19,429 nucleotides of DNA from an uncultured Muribaculaceae bacterium (GCA_910584495.1 CAJUAR010000055.1:1-19429); one strand, 5' to 3'; shown: positions 1 to 8,367, numbered from the stretch's first letter. The notes: a model not told the origin generated them from the letters alone. Numbers and translations: made by a program.

Positions 1-2
1 TC

Positions 3-1094
3 AACAATGCCGAGCTTTCAAAAATCGGCAGATGGAAGGAAACGCAGAAGAAACTTAACGACACTTCGATGAAATCGGCATGGCTCGGTATTATACAAGG
101 AGGAGGCCGTTCGACGATTTCACGAATCAAGGACCTGACTGTCACCGGTATTGGAGCTGTTATGGTTATCAATGGCGACCTGACCATAGGCACGCTTATG
201 ACATTGGGCTATATAACCGGGCGACTGGCGCAACCTTTTACGACGGTCAGCTCTTCGATTAGCTCTCTTCAGGACGCTATGTTGTCTTACCAACGAATAG
301 ATGATGTCATTAATGACGAATCAGAAATGAGAGGTTGTGAAAAATTTTCAGAACCATCCATTTCGTTCGACCATGTAAGCTTCAAATATGCCGGCTCCGG
401 CTCTCCCTTTGTCATAAAGGATTTGACACTGGAGATTGCAAAAGGCACGGTGACGGCATTGGTCGGCGACAGCGGGTGTGGAAAATCAACGTTGATTAAA
501 CTCATGCTTGGATTCTATATACCGCAACAAGGAACTCTTCGATTGAGTGGTCATAATGTTCGTGATGTTGACAATCAAGATTGGCTTAGACACTGTGGTG
601 TAGTGATGCAGGAGGCAAGAATTTTCTCTGGTTCTATTCTGGAGAATATTGCTATGTCAGAAGCCACACCCAATGTCAATGTTGCTGAATCTCTTTGTGA
701 GGCTGTCGGTCTTACTTCTTTTATAAAATCTTTGCCTATGGGTATTTACACTAAAATTGGTGTAGCCGGAATAGAGATGAGTGGTGGTCAAAAACAGCGA
801 TTAATGATTGCGAGAGCACTTTACAAGAATCCTGATTTGTTATTTTTAGACGAAGCCACTTCTTCTCTCGATGCTAATAATGAAAAAAATATAGTTAATA
901 ACATTAACTCTTTTGGAAAAGGCCGAACGGTTATCATAGCAGCACACAGATTAAGCACCGTCCAAAATGCTGATAAAATATTGTTGATTGAAGATGGCAG
1001 AATTGTTGAGGCTGGTTCACACAATGAGCTTATATCACTCCACGGCAAATACTGGCAACTTGTTAAAAACCAACTACAGCTCTCAACGAAATAA
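3..1094 (+). CDS. ABC exporter, 3' part (half of membrane domain plus complete ATPase)
   Basis: The frame is open from the window edge, so the gene begins upstream and the ATG at 69 is internal. About 363 residues are visible. The first ~110 are the end of an exporter membrane domain. An ABC ATPase follows, with Walker A GDSGCGKST, Q-loop VMQEARIF, signature MSGGQKQR (M for the usual L), Walker B LLFLDEA and switch His in AAHRLS. The ending GKYWQLVKNQLQL and the overall ATPase resemble Bacteroidota exporters that carry an N-terminal C39 peptidase and process and export leader-bearing peptides. This is family knowledge; the peptidase itself would lie upstream and is not visible. A lipid or polysaccharide exporter is the alternative. 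The gene is clearly richer in A+T codons than the downstream genes, which suggests acquired DNA. The gap to the convergent flippase shows no clear terminator. Confidence 0.85.
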   Translation, partial: NNAELSKIGRWKETQKKLNDTSMKSAWLGIIQGGGRSTISRIKDLTVTGIGAVMVINGDLTIGTLMTLGYITGRLAQPFTTVSSSISSLQDAMLSYQRIDDVINDESEMRGCEKFSEPSISFDHVSFKYAGSGSPFVIKDLTLEIAKGTVTALVGDSGCGKSTLIKLMLGFYIPQQGTLRLSGHNVRDVDNQDWLRHCGVVMQEARIFSGSILENIAMSEATPNVNVAESLCEAVGLTSFIKSLPMGIYTKIGVAGIEMSGGQKQRLMIARALYKNPDLLFLDEATSSLDANNEKNIVNNINSFGKGRTVIIAAHRLSTVQNADKILLIEDGRIVEAGSHNELISLHGKYWQLVKNQLQLSTK

Positions 1095-1122
1095 AATTTC
1101 TCATCTTTTCCCAATCGATAAT

Positions 1123-1152
1123 TTGCAATTTAATAAAAACGCATTAACTTTG
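1123..1152 (+). promoter_or_regulatory. Bacteroidota-type promoter in a convergent gap
   Basis: TTTG (1123-1126), 18 nt, TAACTTTG (1145-1152) matches the -33/-7 pattern of the Bacteroidota primary sigma factor. It points right, towards the 3' end of the minus-strand flippase gene. No convincing gene follows: a 7-codon ORF at 1171-1194 (MELTKLI) and then an ORF antisense to the flippase. It could be a leftover of a lost gene, an antisense promoter, or chance in AT-rich DNA. Confidence 0.4.
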
Positions 1153-1223
1153 CCAAACAAAAGACATTCAATGGAACTAACAAAACTTATATGAAAAAGC
1201 CATTTTTTGTGCAAGCCCGGCGT

Positions 1224-2678
1224 TTATCGCCTCTGCAACACTTCTCGCTGAATCTGCGAGCCGAATACGGCATTAAGGCCTACATATACACCCACAGCCA
1301 CAAGGGCTTCGGCAGCAAGGGCCATCCACGCATTGGGACAATGGGCACCCACAATCAGCATGAGTGGAATGATGAGCAATGTCTCGGCAAGATAAGGAGC
1401 CATGTCTCGGCAGAACGACCACACGCCGACGCCCGTAAGGCGCACAGTCATCACCAGCGACACCGCCCAAGTGAGCATCGAAGCCGCAAGCTGCCCATAG
1501 AGCATGAGGCGCAAACCATAGACAGGGTCGTCGGGCCTTGTCTCGCCCATCAAGGGGAAGGTTATGACCAGAGCAAGCAATGCCGCCGTGTCCTGCACTA
1601 TTTCAACCTTCACTATGGCATTGCTCTGCCCTACTCCCAACAAATAATTGGTGTATAGCGCATTGAGAACGGTGAACACCCCGCGCACGAGCAATAGTTG
1701 GAACAGAAAAATCGACGGGTCCCATTTTGTGCCGAAGAGGGCATGAAAAATGGGAGTGGCCATGGCCGCAAGGCCGAGAGTGGCCGGAAAAAGAAGATAG
1801 GCTGTGAAGCGGTTCATCTTCGACATTAGCCTTCGGTAGCGTTCAGGCTGGTCCTGCACGGCCGACAGCGTGGGCAGGAACGACGATGTGAGCACCTGGC
1901 TGATAGATGCCACACCCATTTTGCTCCATTTGTCGCTCTGGCTGTAATAGCCCAGCGAAGACAGCCCCACCTGGTTGCCGATGACAAAGCTGTAGATGTT
2001 CTGAAACACAACGTTGAGAAACGAGGAGAACATCATTCGCGAGCCTATGCCGAAATAGGAACGCAGCACACTCCACGAAAATCGCCACAAAGGCCTCCAG
2101 CGTGTCGAAACCCAAAGAACGACGCTCTTGACAATGCCGATGACGAGTGTCTGCCACACAATGGCCCAGGCTCCGAAGCCCGTCAGCGCCAGGGCAATAC
2201 CTACAACGCCTCCCACAACGAGGCCCAGAGAGTTGGCAAGTGCCACCAGACGCACATCCATGGCCTTGTTAAGTCGGTTGATCTGCACAATGGCCGAGGC
2301 ATTGATGATAAGGCTCAGAAACATTACCCTCGACAGGGGAATAAGGCGTGCATCGTGCTGAAAGCATGCTGCCACAAGAGGTGCGCACACAAACAGCACT
2401 GCATATAGCACAACTGCGGCTCCGAGATTGAACCACAGCACCGTGGAGTAGCCCAGGCGCGTGTTTGTTTTACGCTGCACAAGGGCGCGGCTGAAACCAC
2501 TGTCAACAATCAGCGAGGCAAAGGCCTGAAAAATGAGCATGGCCCCCACAAGTCCGAAATCCTCAGTGCTCAGCTGGCGGGCCAGAACAATACCCGTAAC
2601 GGCATAGAGCACCTGTGTGGCCACACGGTCGACCATGCTCCATTTGAGCGTACGCGCTGTTTTGCGTTTGAGGTTCAT
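1224..2678 (-). CDS. Lipopolysaccharide/oligosaccharide flippase (Wzx/WzxC-like)
   Basis: A 484-residue, very hydrophobic protein with about 12-14 membrane segments and a short basic N-terminus (MNLKRKTARTLKWSMVDRV). The early segment TGIVLARQLSTEDFGLVGAM is typical of the polysaccharide-export branch of the MOP superfamily (WzxC type), and YYSQSDKWSKMGVASI in the middle is also family-like. Such proteins move lipid-linked sugar units across the inner membrane for O-antigen, capsule or exopolysaccharide. The start codon overlaps the stop codon of the upstream GIN-domain gene by ATGA, so the two are translationally linked. No glycosyltransferases are adjacent, so this may be an orphan flippase and its substrate cannot be given. 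The gene is GC-rich, like the core genes around it and unlike the ABC exporter it faces. Confidence 0.85.
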   Translation of the reverse strand: MNLKRKTARTLKWSMVDRVATQVLYAVTGIVLARQLSTEDFGLVGAMLIFQAFASLIVDSGFSRALVQRKTNTRLGYSTVLWFNLGAAVVLYAVLFVCAPLVAACFQHDARLIPLSRVMFLSLIINASAIVQINRLNKAMDVRLVALANSLGLVVGGVVGIALALTGFGAWAIVWQTLVIGIVKSVVLWVSTRWRPLWRFSWSVLRSYFGIGSRMMFSSFLNVVFQNIYSFVIGNQVGLSSLGYYSQSDKWSKMGVASISQVLTSSFLPTLSAVQDQPERYRRLMSKMNRFTAYLLFPATLGLAAMATPIFHALFGTKWDPSIFLFQLLLVRGVFTVLNALYTNYLLGVGQSNAIVKVEIVQDTAALLALVITFPLMGETRPDDPVYGLRLMLYGQLAASMLTWAVSLVMTVRLTGVGVWSFCRDMAPYLAETLLIIPLMLIVGAHCPNAWMALAAEALVAVGVYVGLNAVFGSQIQREVLQRR

Positions 2679-3370
2679 TCTCGCTTTTTAGCTTTGACAC
2701 CTATGCTTCGACTGGTTTTCTTCTTTGGCTCGGTGGTAAAGTATATTTTACCACTACCGGCTCCGTAGATTTTGAGCTGCTCGCGCGGGCTGACATAAAT
2801 ATTTCCTTTTCCAAACACATAGCAGCGAGCAAGCGGGGTGTCGAGCTTCTCGGCATCGATGTCTCCACCGCTCACATTGGTAAGTTTCACCTTCTTTGCT
2901 TTGCCATTGATAGAAATATGGCCCTTGCCGGCGGCCAGGTTGGCAGTGAGCTCGTCGGCCTCGATATTGTTTGCAACTATGGTGCCATTGTCAATCTGAA
3001 CAATCGACAAACGTTCCACGGGAACATTCATATAAGCAGTCAGCAAGGAATCGCCGCTATTTTCTATGCGACGCATGGTCGACGAATAGAGTTTGACCAA
3101 AGGCACGCCAACAATGGGTTCGCCGTCGGCAGCGGTCTGGATGGTGAGGCGCTGCATATTGTTGGTAAACATAATTTTCGATGCAACATCCTCTTCACAT
3201 TCAAAAATTGCCCAGCCTGTCGAATCGGCTCGGCTGATATACTCCACACGTACACCATCTACCACAGTAAGCTCGCAAAAGTCCTGCACATTGAGTTTGT
3301 AGGCAGATTTCTTTGCAAAAAGCCCCACCGCGGCAAAAGCAATAAAAAATATTATAATTATACGTTTCAT
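2675..3370 (-). CDS. Secreted GIN-domain protein (DUF2807, head GIN domain)
   Basis: A 231-residue protein with an N-terminal signal sequence (MKRIIIIFFIAFAAVGLFA), so exported. The body alternates short beta segments and Asn/Gly turns (ENSGDSLL, VQIDNGTIVANNIEAD, LTNVSGGDIDAE, GAGSGKIYF), the repetitive pattern of the head GIN domain (DUF2807), which forms a right-handed beta-helix-like fold in Bacteroidota envelope proteins. The biochemical function of the family is not known to me. The tail is strongly basic (EPKKKTSRSIGVKAKKRE). It lies 19 nt downstream of dusB and overlaps the flippase start by ATGA, so it is the middle gene of a three-gene operon. Family assignment rests on pattern recognition, not a profile search. 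Confidence 0.75.
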   Translation of the reverse strand: MKRIIIIFFIAFAAVGLFAKKSAYKLNVQDFCELTVVDGVRVEYISRADSTGWAIFECEEDVASKIMFTNNMQRLTIQTAADGEPIVGVPLVKLYSSTMRRIENSGDSLLTAYMNVPVERLSIVQIDNGTIVANNIEADELTANLAAGKGHISINGKAKKVKLTNVSGGDIDAEKLDTPLARCYVFGKGNIYVSPREQLKIYGAGSGKIYFTTEPKKKTSRSIGVKAKKRE

Positions 3371-3389
3371 CGCATTGAAGGATTGCAGA

Positions 3390-4382
3390 TTAGTCGTCGA
3401 TGGCCGGTATCACCTCGTTTTCTATCCGTTCGAGTATATCATTCAGTTCATTGAGCGTGTTTGCCTGCAACATGGCAATTCGCAAAGGACGGAAATTGGG
3501 TATACTCTTAAAAAGCGGCGATGCCGCAAGGTGACGGCGAATATGAAGTATGCCGCGATATTCGTCGATGCGCTCTACGCTCTCGCGGATCTGTCGGCGA
3601 AGAAGTGCGAATTTCTCGGCTGTCGCAGCTTGCTCCTCGATGCCGGTGCGCAGCAACGAGGTCATCTGCCGAAATATCCAGGGAGCTCCTATGCTTGCAC
3701 GTCCCACCATAACCCCGTCCACGCCATAGCGTGCAAAAGCGTCGGCCACATCTTGAGCTGTGCGAATGTCGCCGTTGCCAATAATTGGTATATGGATCCG
3801 GGGATTGGACTTGACGCGTGCAATCTCGCTCCAGTCGGCCTCGCCGGTATACATCTGCGAGCGCGTGCGCCCATGAATGGTCAGGGCTTGTATGCCGCAG
3901 TCCTGCAGCTGTTCGGCAAGGGTGTAGATAATCTTGTTCTCGCAGTCCCAGCCCAGCCGCGTTTTCACCGTCACAGGCAGCGACACGGCATCAACCACGG
4001 CACGGGTAATCTCCAGCATTTTGGGAACATCGCGCAACATGCCGGCTCCGGCACCCTTTCCGGCAACTTTCTTCACCGGACAGCCGAAATTTATGTCGAG
4101 AATATCGGGGCCGGCAGCTTCGACCATCTTTGCTGCCTCCACCATAGGCTCGACTTCGCGCCCATAAATCTGTATGGCCGTGGGACGCTCGCCGGGGGCT
4201 ATGCTGAGTTTGCGGGTGGTAGCGGCAATGTTGCGTATCAACGCATCGGCCGACACGAACTCACTATATGTCATATCGGCCCCCTGCTCCTTGCAGATGA
4301 GGCGGAACGACACATCGGTGACATCCTCCATCGGCGCAAGCATCACGGGGCGCCGTCCAAGTTCTACATTGCCTATTTTCAT
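3390..4382 (-). CDS. dusB: tRNA-dihydrouridine synthase (DusB-type)
   Basis: Reduces specific uridines in the tRNA D-loop to dihydrouridine, using FMN and NADPH. The 330-residue protein starts MKIGNVELGRRPVMLAPMED. Visible hallmarks are the APMEDVTD flavin/substrate segment (~16-23), the catalytic Cys in NFGCPVKKV (C101), VTVKTR (K140), TIHGRTR (~H170), IGNGDI (~202-206) and VMVGRA (~225-229). An upstream in-frame ATG at 4424 would add 14 residues, but the -7 promoter box lies inside that extension, so the start at 4382 is chosen. It is the first gene of a minus-strand operon with the GIN-domain and flippase genes and is divergent from the Fur-family gene. Confidence 0.95.
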   Translation of the reverse strand: MKIGNVELGRRPVMLAPMEDVTDVSFRLICKEQGADMTYSEFVSADALIRNIAATTRKLSIAPGERPTAIQIYGREVEPMVEAAKMVEAAGPDILDINFGCPVKKVAGKGAGAGMLRDVPKMLEITRAVVDAVSLPVTVKTRLGWDCENKIIYTLAEQLQDCGIQALTIHGRTRSQMYTGEADWSEIARVKSNPRIHIPIIGNGDIRTAQDVADAFARYGVDGVMVGRASIGAPWIFRQMTSLLRTGIEEQAATAEKFALLRRQIRESVERIDEYRGILHIRRHLAASPLFKSIPNFRPLRIAMLQANTLNELNDILERIENEVIPAIDD

Positions 4383-4401
4383 ATTTATTTGTCTGAGCGT
4401 G

Positions 4402-4409
4402 CAAAGGTA
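4402..4409 (-). promoter_or_regulatory. -7 box of the dusB promoter
   Basis: Read on the minus strand, TACCTTTG matches the Bacteroidota -7 element TAnnTTTG. It ends 19 nt before the dusB start, predicting a leader of about 12-15 nt. No clear TTTG -33 box is present at the expected 19-21 nt spacing, so the promoter may be weaker or use an upstream contact I cannot see. Confidence 0.6.
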
Positions 4410-4515
4410 CAAAAAAAAGCCCAACCATTATAGTATATCAACCATTTCTACCAATAAATTGTCCCATCGTCCTACATCAAACAAAAACAAGCACACCAAA
4501 GTTGGCAAATTATGC

Positions 4516-4545
4516 TTTGGCAATGAAAAAGATTTGCTACCTTTG
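4516..4545 (+). promoter_or_regulatory. Promoter of the fur-purA-DUF1015 operon
   Basis: TTTG at 4516-4519 and TACCTTTG at 4538-4545, 18 nt apart, fit the Bacteroidota -33/-7 pattern. The transcription start should fall near 4550. The dusB promoter fires in the opposite direction about 130 nt away. Confidence 0.75.
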
Positions 4546-4559
4546 CACAAGCATAAACC

Positions 4560-5084
4560 ATGTGGCAACTATCGATGATGAACGAAACCGGAAAGGCCGC
4601 CGAAGCTGCCAACGAACAGCTTGTGAGCTACCTCAAAGAGCATAACTGCCGCATCACAACCGAAAGGCTGCTCATAGCCGAGGCTGTGAAGCAGTGCCCT
4701 CGACACTTTTCGGCCGACGATGTTTTCCGCGCCCTTGCCATGAGCAAGCAGCCGGTGACACGCCCCACTATCTACAGCATGTTGCGAACAATGGTCGATG
4801 CCGGGATTCTTACCACGCTCGACATCAACCTCGACAAACAGCTCTTCGAGCTTAGAACCACCGAACACATGCACCTTGTATGCCGTCGGTGCGGAAACAT
4901 CAAAGAACTGCGCGACAATGCCCTGATACGCCTCATCCGCCAGCGGAGATATGCCACCTTTGCGCCCGACGCAATTTCGCTCACTCTGTTCGGAACTTGT
5001 TCGAGCTGCAAACGAAAAAAAGAGAACAACATCAAGAAACCAACCAATCATAAAGAAAGCTCCTCCTCAACTAAAAAACAATGA
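4560..5084 (+). CDS. Fur-family metal/peroxide-responsive repressor
   Basis: A 174-residue protein with the Fur winged-helix layout: RITTERLLIAEAV, HFSADDVFRAL (H49), RPTIYSMLRTM recognition helix, then a dimerisation half with two zinc-binding pairs, C108-RR-C111 and C147-SS-C150. The structural Zn site is therefore intact. The regulatory site looks reduced: where Fur usually has HHDHLIC this protein has TEHMHLVC, and the later SHxLEFYG histidine is replaced in PDAISLTLFG. Iron, manganese or peroxide sensing therefore cannot be assigned. The tail after C150 is a polar Lys/Ser extension. The start could instead be the ATGs at 4575 or 4578, which would give a more usual leader length from the predicted promoter. 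Its stop overlaps the purA start (ATGA). Confidence 0.88.
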   Translation: MWQLSMMNETGKAAEAANEQLVSYLKEHNCRITTERLLIAEAVKQCPRHFSADDVFRALAMSKQPVTRPTIYSMLRTMVDAGILTTLDINLDKQLFELRTTEHMHLVCRRCGNIKELRDNALIRLIRQRRYATFAPDAISLTLFGTCSSCKRKKENNIKKPTNHKESSSSTKKQ

Positions 5085-6379
5085 AAGCCGATATACTCTT
5101 AGGCCTCCAATGGGGCGATGAAGGAAAAGGAAAAATTGTCGACGTCCTTGCCGCTGACTACGATATTGTTGCTCGTTTTCAAGGCGGTCCAAACGCCGGG
5201 CACACCCTTGAATTCGACGGACGCAAACACGTGCTCCGCTCGATACCTTCGGGTGTCTTCGCCAATGGTTCGACAAAAGTGAACATTATAGGCAACGGCG
5301 TGGTTCTCGACCCCGTGCTCTTCGCCGAAGAGGCTCGCGCACTCGAAAATGAAGGTATCGACCTCCACTCATTGCTGCGAATCTCAAAAAAAGCACACCT
5401 CATTCTGCCAACCGACCGTCTGCTCGACGCCGCCGGCGAAAAAGCCAAAGGGGCATCGAAAATTGGCACAACAGGCAAAGGAATAGGCCCGACATATACC
5501 GACAAAGTGTCGCGCCACGGGCTGCGCGTGGGCGACACTCTCACTGCCGACTTCGAAACACGCTATCACCGTGCCCGCCAGCGCCATATCGACATGCTCG
5601 AAGCAGCAGGGGCCGGGCTCCCCGACAATTTCGGCGAAATGGAAGCCAAGTGGCTCGATGCCATCAACTACCTCGATTCGTTTGAACTTGTCGACAGCGA
5701 ACACCTTGTGAACAAAGCCCTTGATGAAGGCAAATCCATGCTCTGCGAAGGTGCCCAGGGAACGATGCTCGATGTCGACTTCGGTTCTTATCCCTACGTA
5801 ACCTCAAGCAACACCATAGCTGCCGGTGCTTGCACAGGCCTTGGTCTTGCTCCACGCCGCATAGGTCGTGTCTACGGCATTTTCAAGGCATACTGCACTC
5901 GTGTGGGCAGCGGGCCCTTCCCCACCGAGCTTTTCGACGAAACAGGGGCCGAAATCCGCCGCATAGGCCATGAATACGGGGCCGTGACAGGCCGCGAGCG
6001 CCGTTGCGGATGGCTCGACATGGTGGCCCTGCGCTATGCAGTGATGATCAACGGCGTTACCGACCTCATTATGATGAAGAGCGATGTGCTCGACGGATTC
6101 GACACCATTAAGGTGTGCACTGCCTACCGTCTGCCCGACGGCAGCACCACCGAAGACTTCCCCTACAGCCTTGGCGACAACGCCGAAGGCAAAGGCGATA
6201 TTGAGCCTATCTACGAATCGTTCCCCGGATGGAAACAAAACCTGTGCGAAGTCCGAAACGAAGACGACCTTCCCGCCGAGTTCAAAAACTATCTGGCATT
6301 TATCGAAAAGGCCGCCGGTGTGCACGTTACCATTCTCTCGGTTGGTCCCGACCGCACCCAGACCATCATACGCCACTAA
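5081..6379 (+). CDS. purA: Adenylosuccinate synthetase
   Basis: Condenses IMP with aspartate using GTP, the first committed step from IMP to AMP, in the cytosol. The length (432 aa) is normal and the protein looks complete. The N-terminal GTP/IMP loop WGDEGKGKIVD contains the catalytic Asp13, and GPNAGHT contains the catalytic His41. Other family signatures are GTTGKGIGPTYTDKVSRHGLRVGD, EGAQGTMLDVDFGSYPYVTSSN, VGSGPFPTE and the C-terminal SVGPDRTQT guanine-binding segment. The start codon overlaps the stop of the Fur-family gene, so translation is probably coupled. A DUF1015 gene follows 44 nt downstream without a visible promoter. Coupling of a Fur-type repressor to purA suggests metal or stress control of AMP synthesis, but that is inference. 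Confidence 0.98.
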   Translation: MKADILLGLQWGDEGKGKIVDVLAADYDIVARFQGGPNAGHTLEFDGRKHVLRSIPSGVFANGSTKVNIIGNGVVLDPVLFAEEARALENEGIDLHSLLRISKKAHLILPTDRLLDAAGEKAKGASKIGTTGKGIGPTYTDKVSRHGLRVGDTLTADFETRYHRARQRHIDMLEAAGAGLPDNFGEMEAKWLDAINYLDSFELVDSEHLVNKALDEGKSMLCEGAQGTMLDVDFGSYPYVTSSNTIAAGACTGLGLAPRRIGRVYGIFKAYCTRVGSGPFPTELFDETGAEIRRIGHEYGAVTGRERRCGWLDMVALRYAVMINGVTDLIMMKSDVLDGFDTIKVCTAYRLPDGSTTEDFPYSLGDNAEGKGDIEPIYESFPGWKQNLCEVRNEDDLPAEFKNYLAFIEKAAGVHVTILSVGPDRTQTIIRH

Positions 6380-6423
6380 CAAACATCCCCAACTCAATAC
6401 CTAATACCTGAAAAAAACACACA

Positions 6424-7668
6424 ATGACCAAAGTTAAACCTTTCAAGGGCATACGACCTCCGCGCCAGATGGTGACGGAGGTCGCATCGCGCCCCTACGA
6501 CGTGCTCAACAGCGAAGAAGCGCGCCTCGAGGCCGAGGGCAATCCGCGGTCGCTCTACCACATCATCAAGCCCGAAATAGATTTTGCGCCCGGCACCGAC
6601 GAACATGCCCCGGAAGTCTATGCCAAGGCTGTTGAAAACTTCGGGAAATTCAAAGACAACGGATGGCTTGTGCAGGACGACAAGGAGCACTATTACATCT
6701 ACGCCCAAACCATGGACGGCCGCACACAGTACGGCATTGTGGTGGCCGCAAATGTGGCCGACTATATGGAAGGGCGCATCAAGAAACATGAGCTCACCCG
6801 CCGCGACAAAGAGGAAGACCGCATGAAACATGTGCGCATCAACAACGCCAACATCGAGCCGGTGTTCTTTGCATTCCCCGACAATGACGAGTTGCAGCAA
6901 ATCATCGACACTGTAACTGCCGGCAAGCCGGAATATGACTTCACGGCCCCCGACGGTTTCGGTCATCACTTCTGGGTGGTCGACGACGATGCTATTACCG
7001 AACGAATCACCAAGGCGTTCGACAGCATCCCCTACCTCTACATTGCCGACGGCCACCATCGCAGTGCCGCAGCTGCTCTTGTCGGTGATGAAAAACGCCG
7101 GCAGAACCCCGCACACCGAGGCGATGAGGAGTATAACTACTTCCTTGCCGTGGCCTTCCCGGCTTCGCACCTCAACATCATAGACTACAACCGCGTGGTC
7201 CGCGACCTCAACGGCCTCACTCCCGAAGAATTTCTGAGCCGCCTGGCCGAGAATTTCACCGTCGAGGACAAGGGATGCGAAATCTACAAGCCGGCGAAGC
7301 TACACAACTTCGCCCTCTATCTCGGAGGTCACTGGTACTCGCTCACCGCCCGCGAAGGCATCTACAACGACAACGACCCCATAGGGGTGCTCGACGTGAC
7401 GATTTCGTCCGACCTTATCCTGCGCGACATAATCGGCATCACCGACCTGCGCAGCGACAAGCGCATCGACTTTGTGGGCGGCATACGCGGCCTCGGCGAG
7501 CTGAAGCAGCGTGTCGATTCGGGCGAGATGGCGTTTGCCCTCGCGCTCTACCCTGTGAGCATGCAGCAGCTGATGAACATTGCCGACACCGGCAACATCA
7601 TGCCCCCGAAAACAACATGGTTTGAACCAAAACTTCGGTCGGGTCTCGTAATCCACTCCTTGGAATAA
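6424..7668 (+). CDS. DUF1015 family protein
   Basis: A 414-residue cytosolic protein (no signal peptide or membrane segment) of the DUF1015 family. Support comes from the N-terminal KPFKGIRPP and ASRPYDVLNS, the conserved HELTRRDKEEDR motif (122-133) and the IADGHHRSAAAAL motif (207-219). No proven biochemical role for the family is known to me. The DGHHR motif recalls the ParB/Srx-like nucleotide-binding fold of serine kinases such as SbnI, so a phosphotransfer role is conceivable, but this is a resemblance only. In many Bacteroidota it sits beside serine biosynthesis genes (family knowledge); here it follows purA, 44 nt downstream, and ends at a strong terminator. Confidence 0.85.
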   Translation: MTKVKPFKGIRPPRQMVTEVASRPYDVLNSEEARLEAEGNPRSLYHIIKPEIDFAPGTDEHAPEVYAKAVENFGKFKDNGWLVQDDKEHYYIYAQTMDGRTQYGIVVAANVADYMEGRIKKHELTRRDKEEDRMKHVRINNANIEPVFFAFPDNDELQQIIDTVTAGKPEYDFTAPDGFGHHFWVVDDDAITERITKAFDSIPYLYIADGHHRSAAAALVGDEKRRQNPAHRGDEEYNYFLAVAFPASHLNIIDYNRVVRDLNGLTPEEFLSRLAENFTVEDKGCEIYKPAKLHNFALYLGGHWYSLTAREGIYNDNDPIGVLDVTISSDLILRDIIGITDLRSDKRIDFVGGIRGLGELKQRVDSGEMAFALALYPVSMQQLMNIADTGNIMPPKTTWFEPKLRSGLVIHSLE

Positions 7669-7670
7669 TA

Positions 7671-7698
7671 AAAAGGCCGCTCGCTCGAGCGGCTTTTT
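7671..7698. terminator. Bidirectional intrinsic terminator
   Basis: A GC stem GCCGCTC/GAGCGGC (7676-7682 and 7687-7693) with a GCTC loop is flanked by A-run and T-run, so it can act on both strands. It begins 3 nt after the DUF1015 stop and directly abuts the stop codon of the convergent phosphatase gene. Confidence 0.9.
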
Positions 7699-8217
7699 CT
7701 ATGCCATAAGGCGGCGCAGAAGATTGGCGCACGCGTCCTGCAGAAGGTCGAGGACAAGCTCAAATCCCTCGGCTCCTTCGTAATATGGATCGGGAATATA
7801 GTCGTATTTCGTGGCCATGCTGATGAAATCGGCCATCTGCACTATCTTGTCCTCGGCTTCGATGGTGGGTGCGATGCGGCGCAGATCGCGTTCGTTCGAT
7901 ACATCCATGGCTATGACGAGGTCGAAATTGTCGAAATCACTCTCGCGCACTTGCCGGCAGATGTGCGTCAGTTCGATGCCGCGTCGGCGGGCATGGATGC
8001 GCATGCGGTGGTCGGGAAGGTCTCCGATGTGGTAATTTCCCGTGCCGGCCGAGTCAATGACAAAATGTGCCGACAAGCCTTTTTCATCTACAAGTGCCTG
8101 CATAATGCCCTCGGCAGCCGGGCTGCGGCAAATATTGCCCAGACACACAAAAAGTATTTTAACAGGGCGCTTGGCAACGGCCAAGCGCGCAATAAGCTCG
8201 TGAGTTTTCTTATTCAT
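7699..8217 (-). CDS. Low-molecular-weight protein-tyrosine phosphatase
   Basis: Hydrolyses phosphotyrosine, or acts as an arsenate-reductase-like enzyme in some relatives. The 172-residue protein carries the P-loop CLGNICRS (nucleophile C25, R31) at the end of the first beta strand (VKILFV), DSAGTGNYHIGDLPDHR, and the general-acid Asp in DPYY (D143). This is the YwlE/Wzb-like class I fold. The P-loop begins about 20 residues in, while family members usually start 5-8 residues before it, so there is a short polar extension (MNKKTHELIARLAVAKRP). The promoter position supports the long start. In Gram-negatives such enzymes often pair with a tyrosine kinase in capsule export, but no kinase is adjacent, so the partner is unknown. 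The TAG stop abuts the shared terminator. Confidence 0.93.
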   Translation of the reverse strand: MNKKTHELIARLAVAKRPVKILFVCLGNICRSPAAEGIMQALVDEKGLSAHFVIDSAGTGNYHIGDLPDHRMRIHARRRGIELTHICRQVRESDFDNFDLVIAMDVSNERDLRRIAPTIEAEDKIVQMADFISMATKYDYIPDPYYEGAEGFELVLDLLQDACANLLRRLMA

Positions 8218-8224
8218 ACTACTG

Positions 8225-8232
8225 CAAAGATA
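8225..8232 (-). promoter_or_regulatory. -7 box of the phosphatase gene
   Basis: On the minus strand TATCTTTG fits TAnnTTTG. Only 7 nt separate it from the ATG at 8217, predicting a nearly leaderless mRNA. No clear -33 TTTG is seen at the usual spacing. Confidence 0.55.
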
Positions 8233-8367
8233 GCTATTTTTTTCAATAAATTCTGTATGGGAAAAAATATTCTTTGAAGAATGACACAGGAATATGGATT
8301 AGCAGCCCGTAGCTTGGCCGAAAACAAGCATACACATTTTTTAACACATTCTTTGTAATCAATTTCC

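Noticed and set aside
1191..1658. 155-codon plus-strand ORF behind a consensus promoter
   Set aside because: Apart from its first ~11 codons it is antisense to the flippase gene, with His/Arg-rich, patternless sequence. The flippase frame has clear membrane-protein features.
3375..4433. 352-codon plus-strand ORF antisense to dusB
   Set aside because: dusB is certain from its catalytic Cys and flavin motifs; the opposite frame has no recognisable domain.
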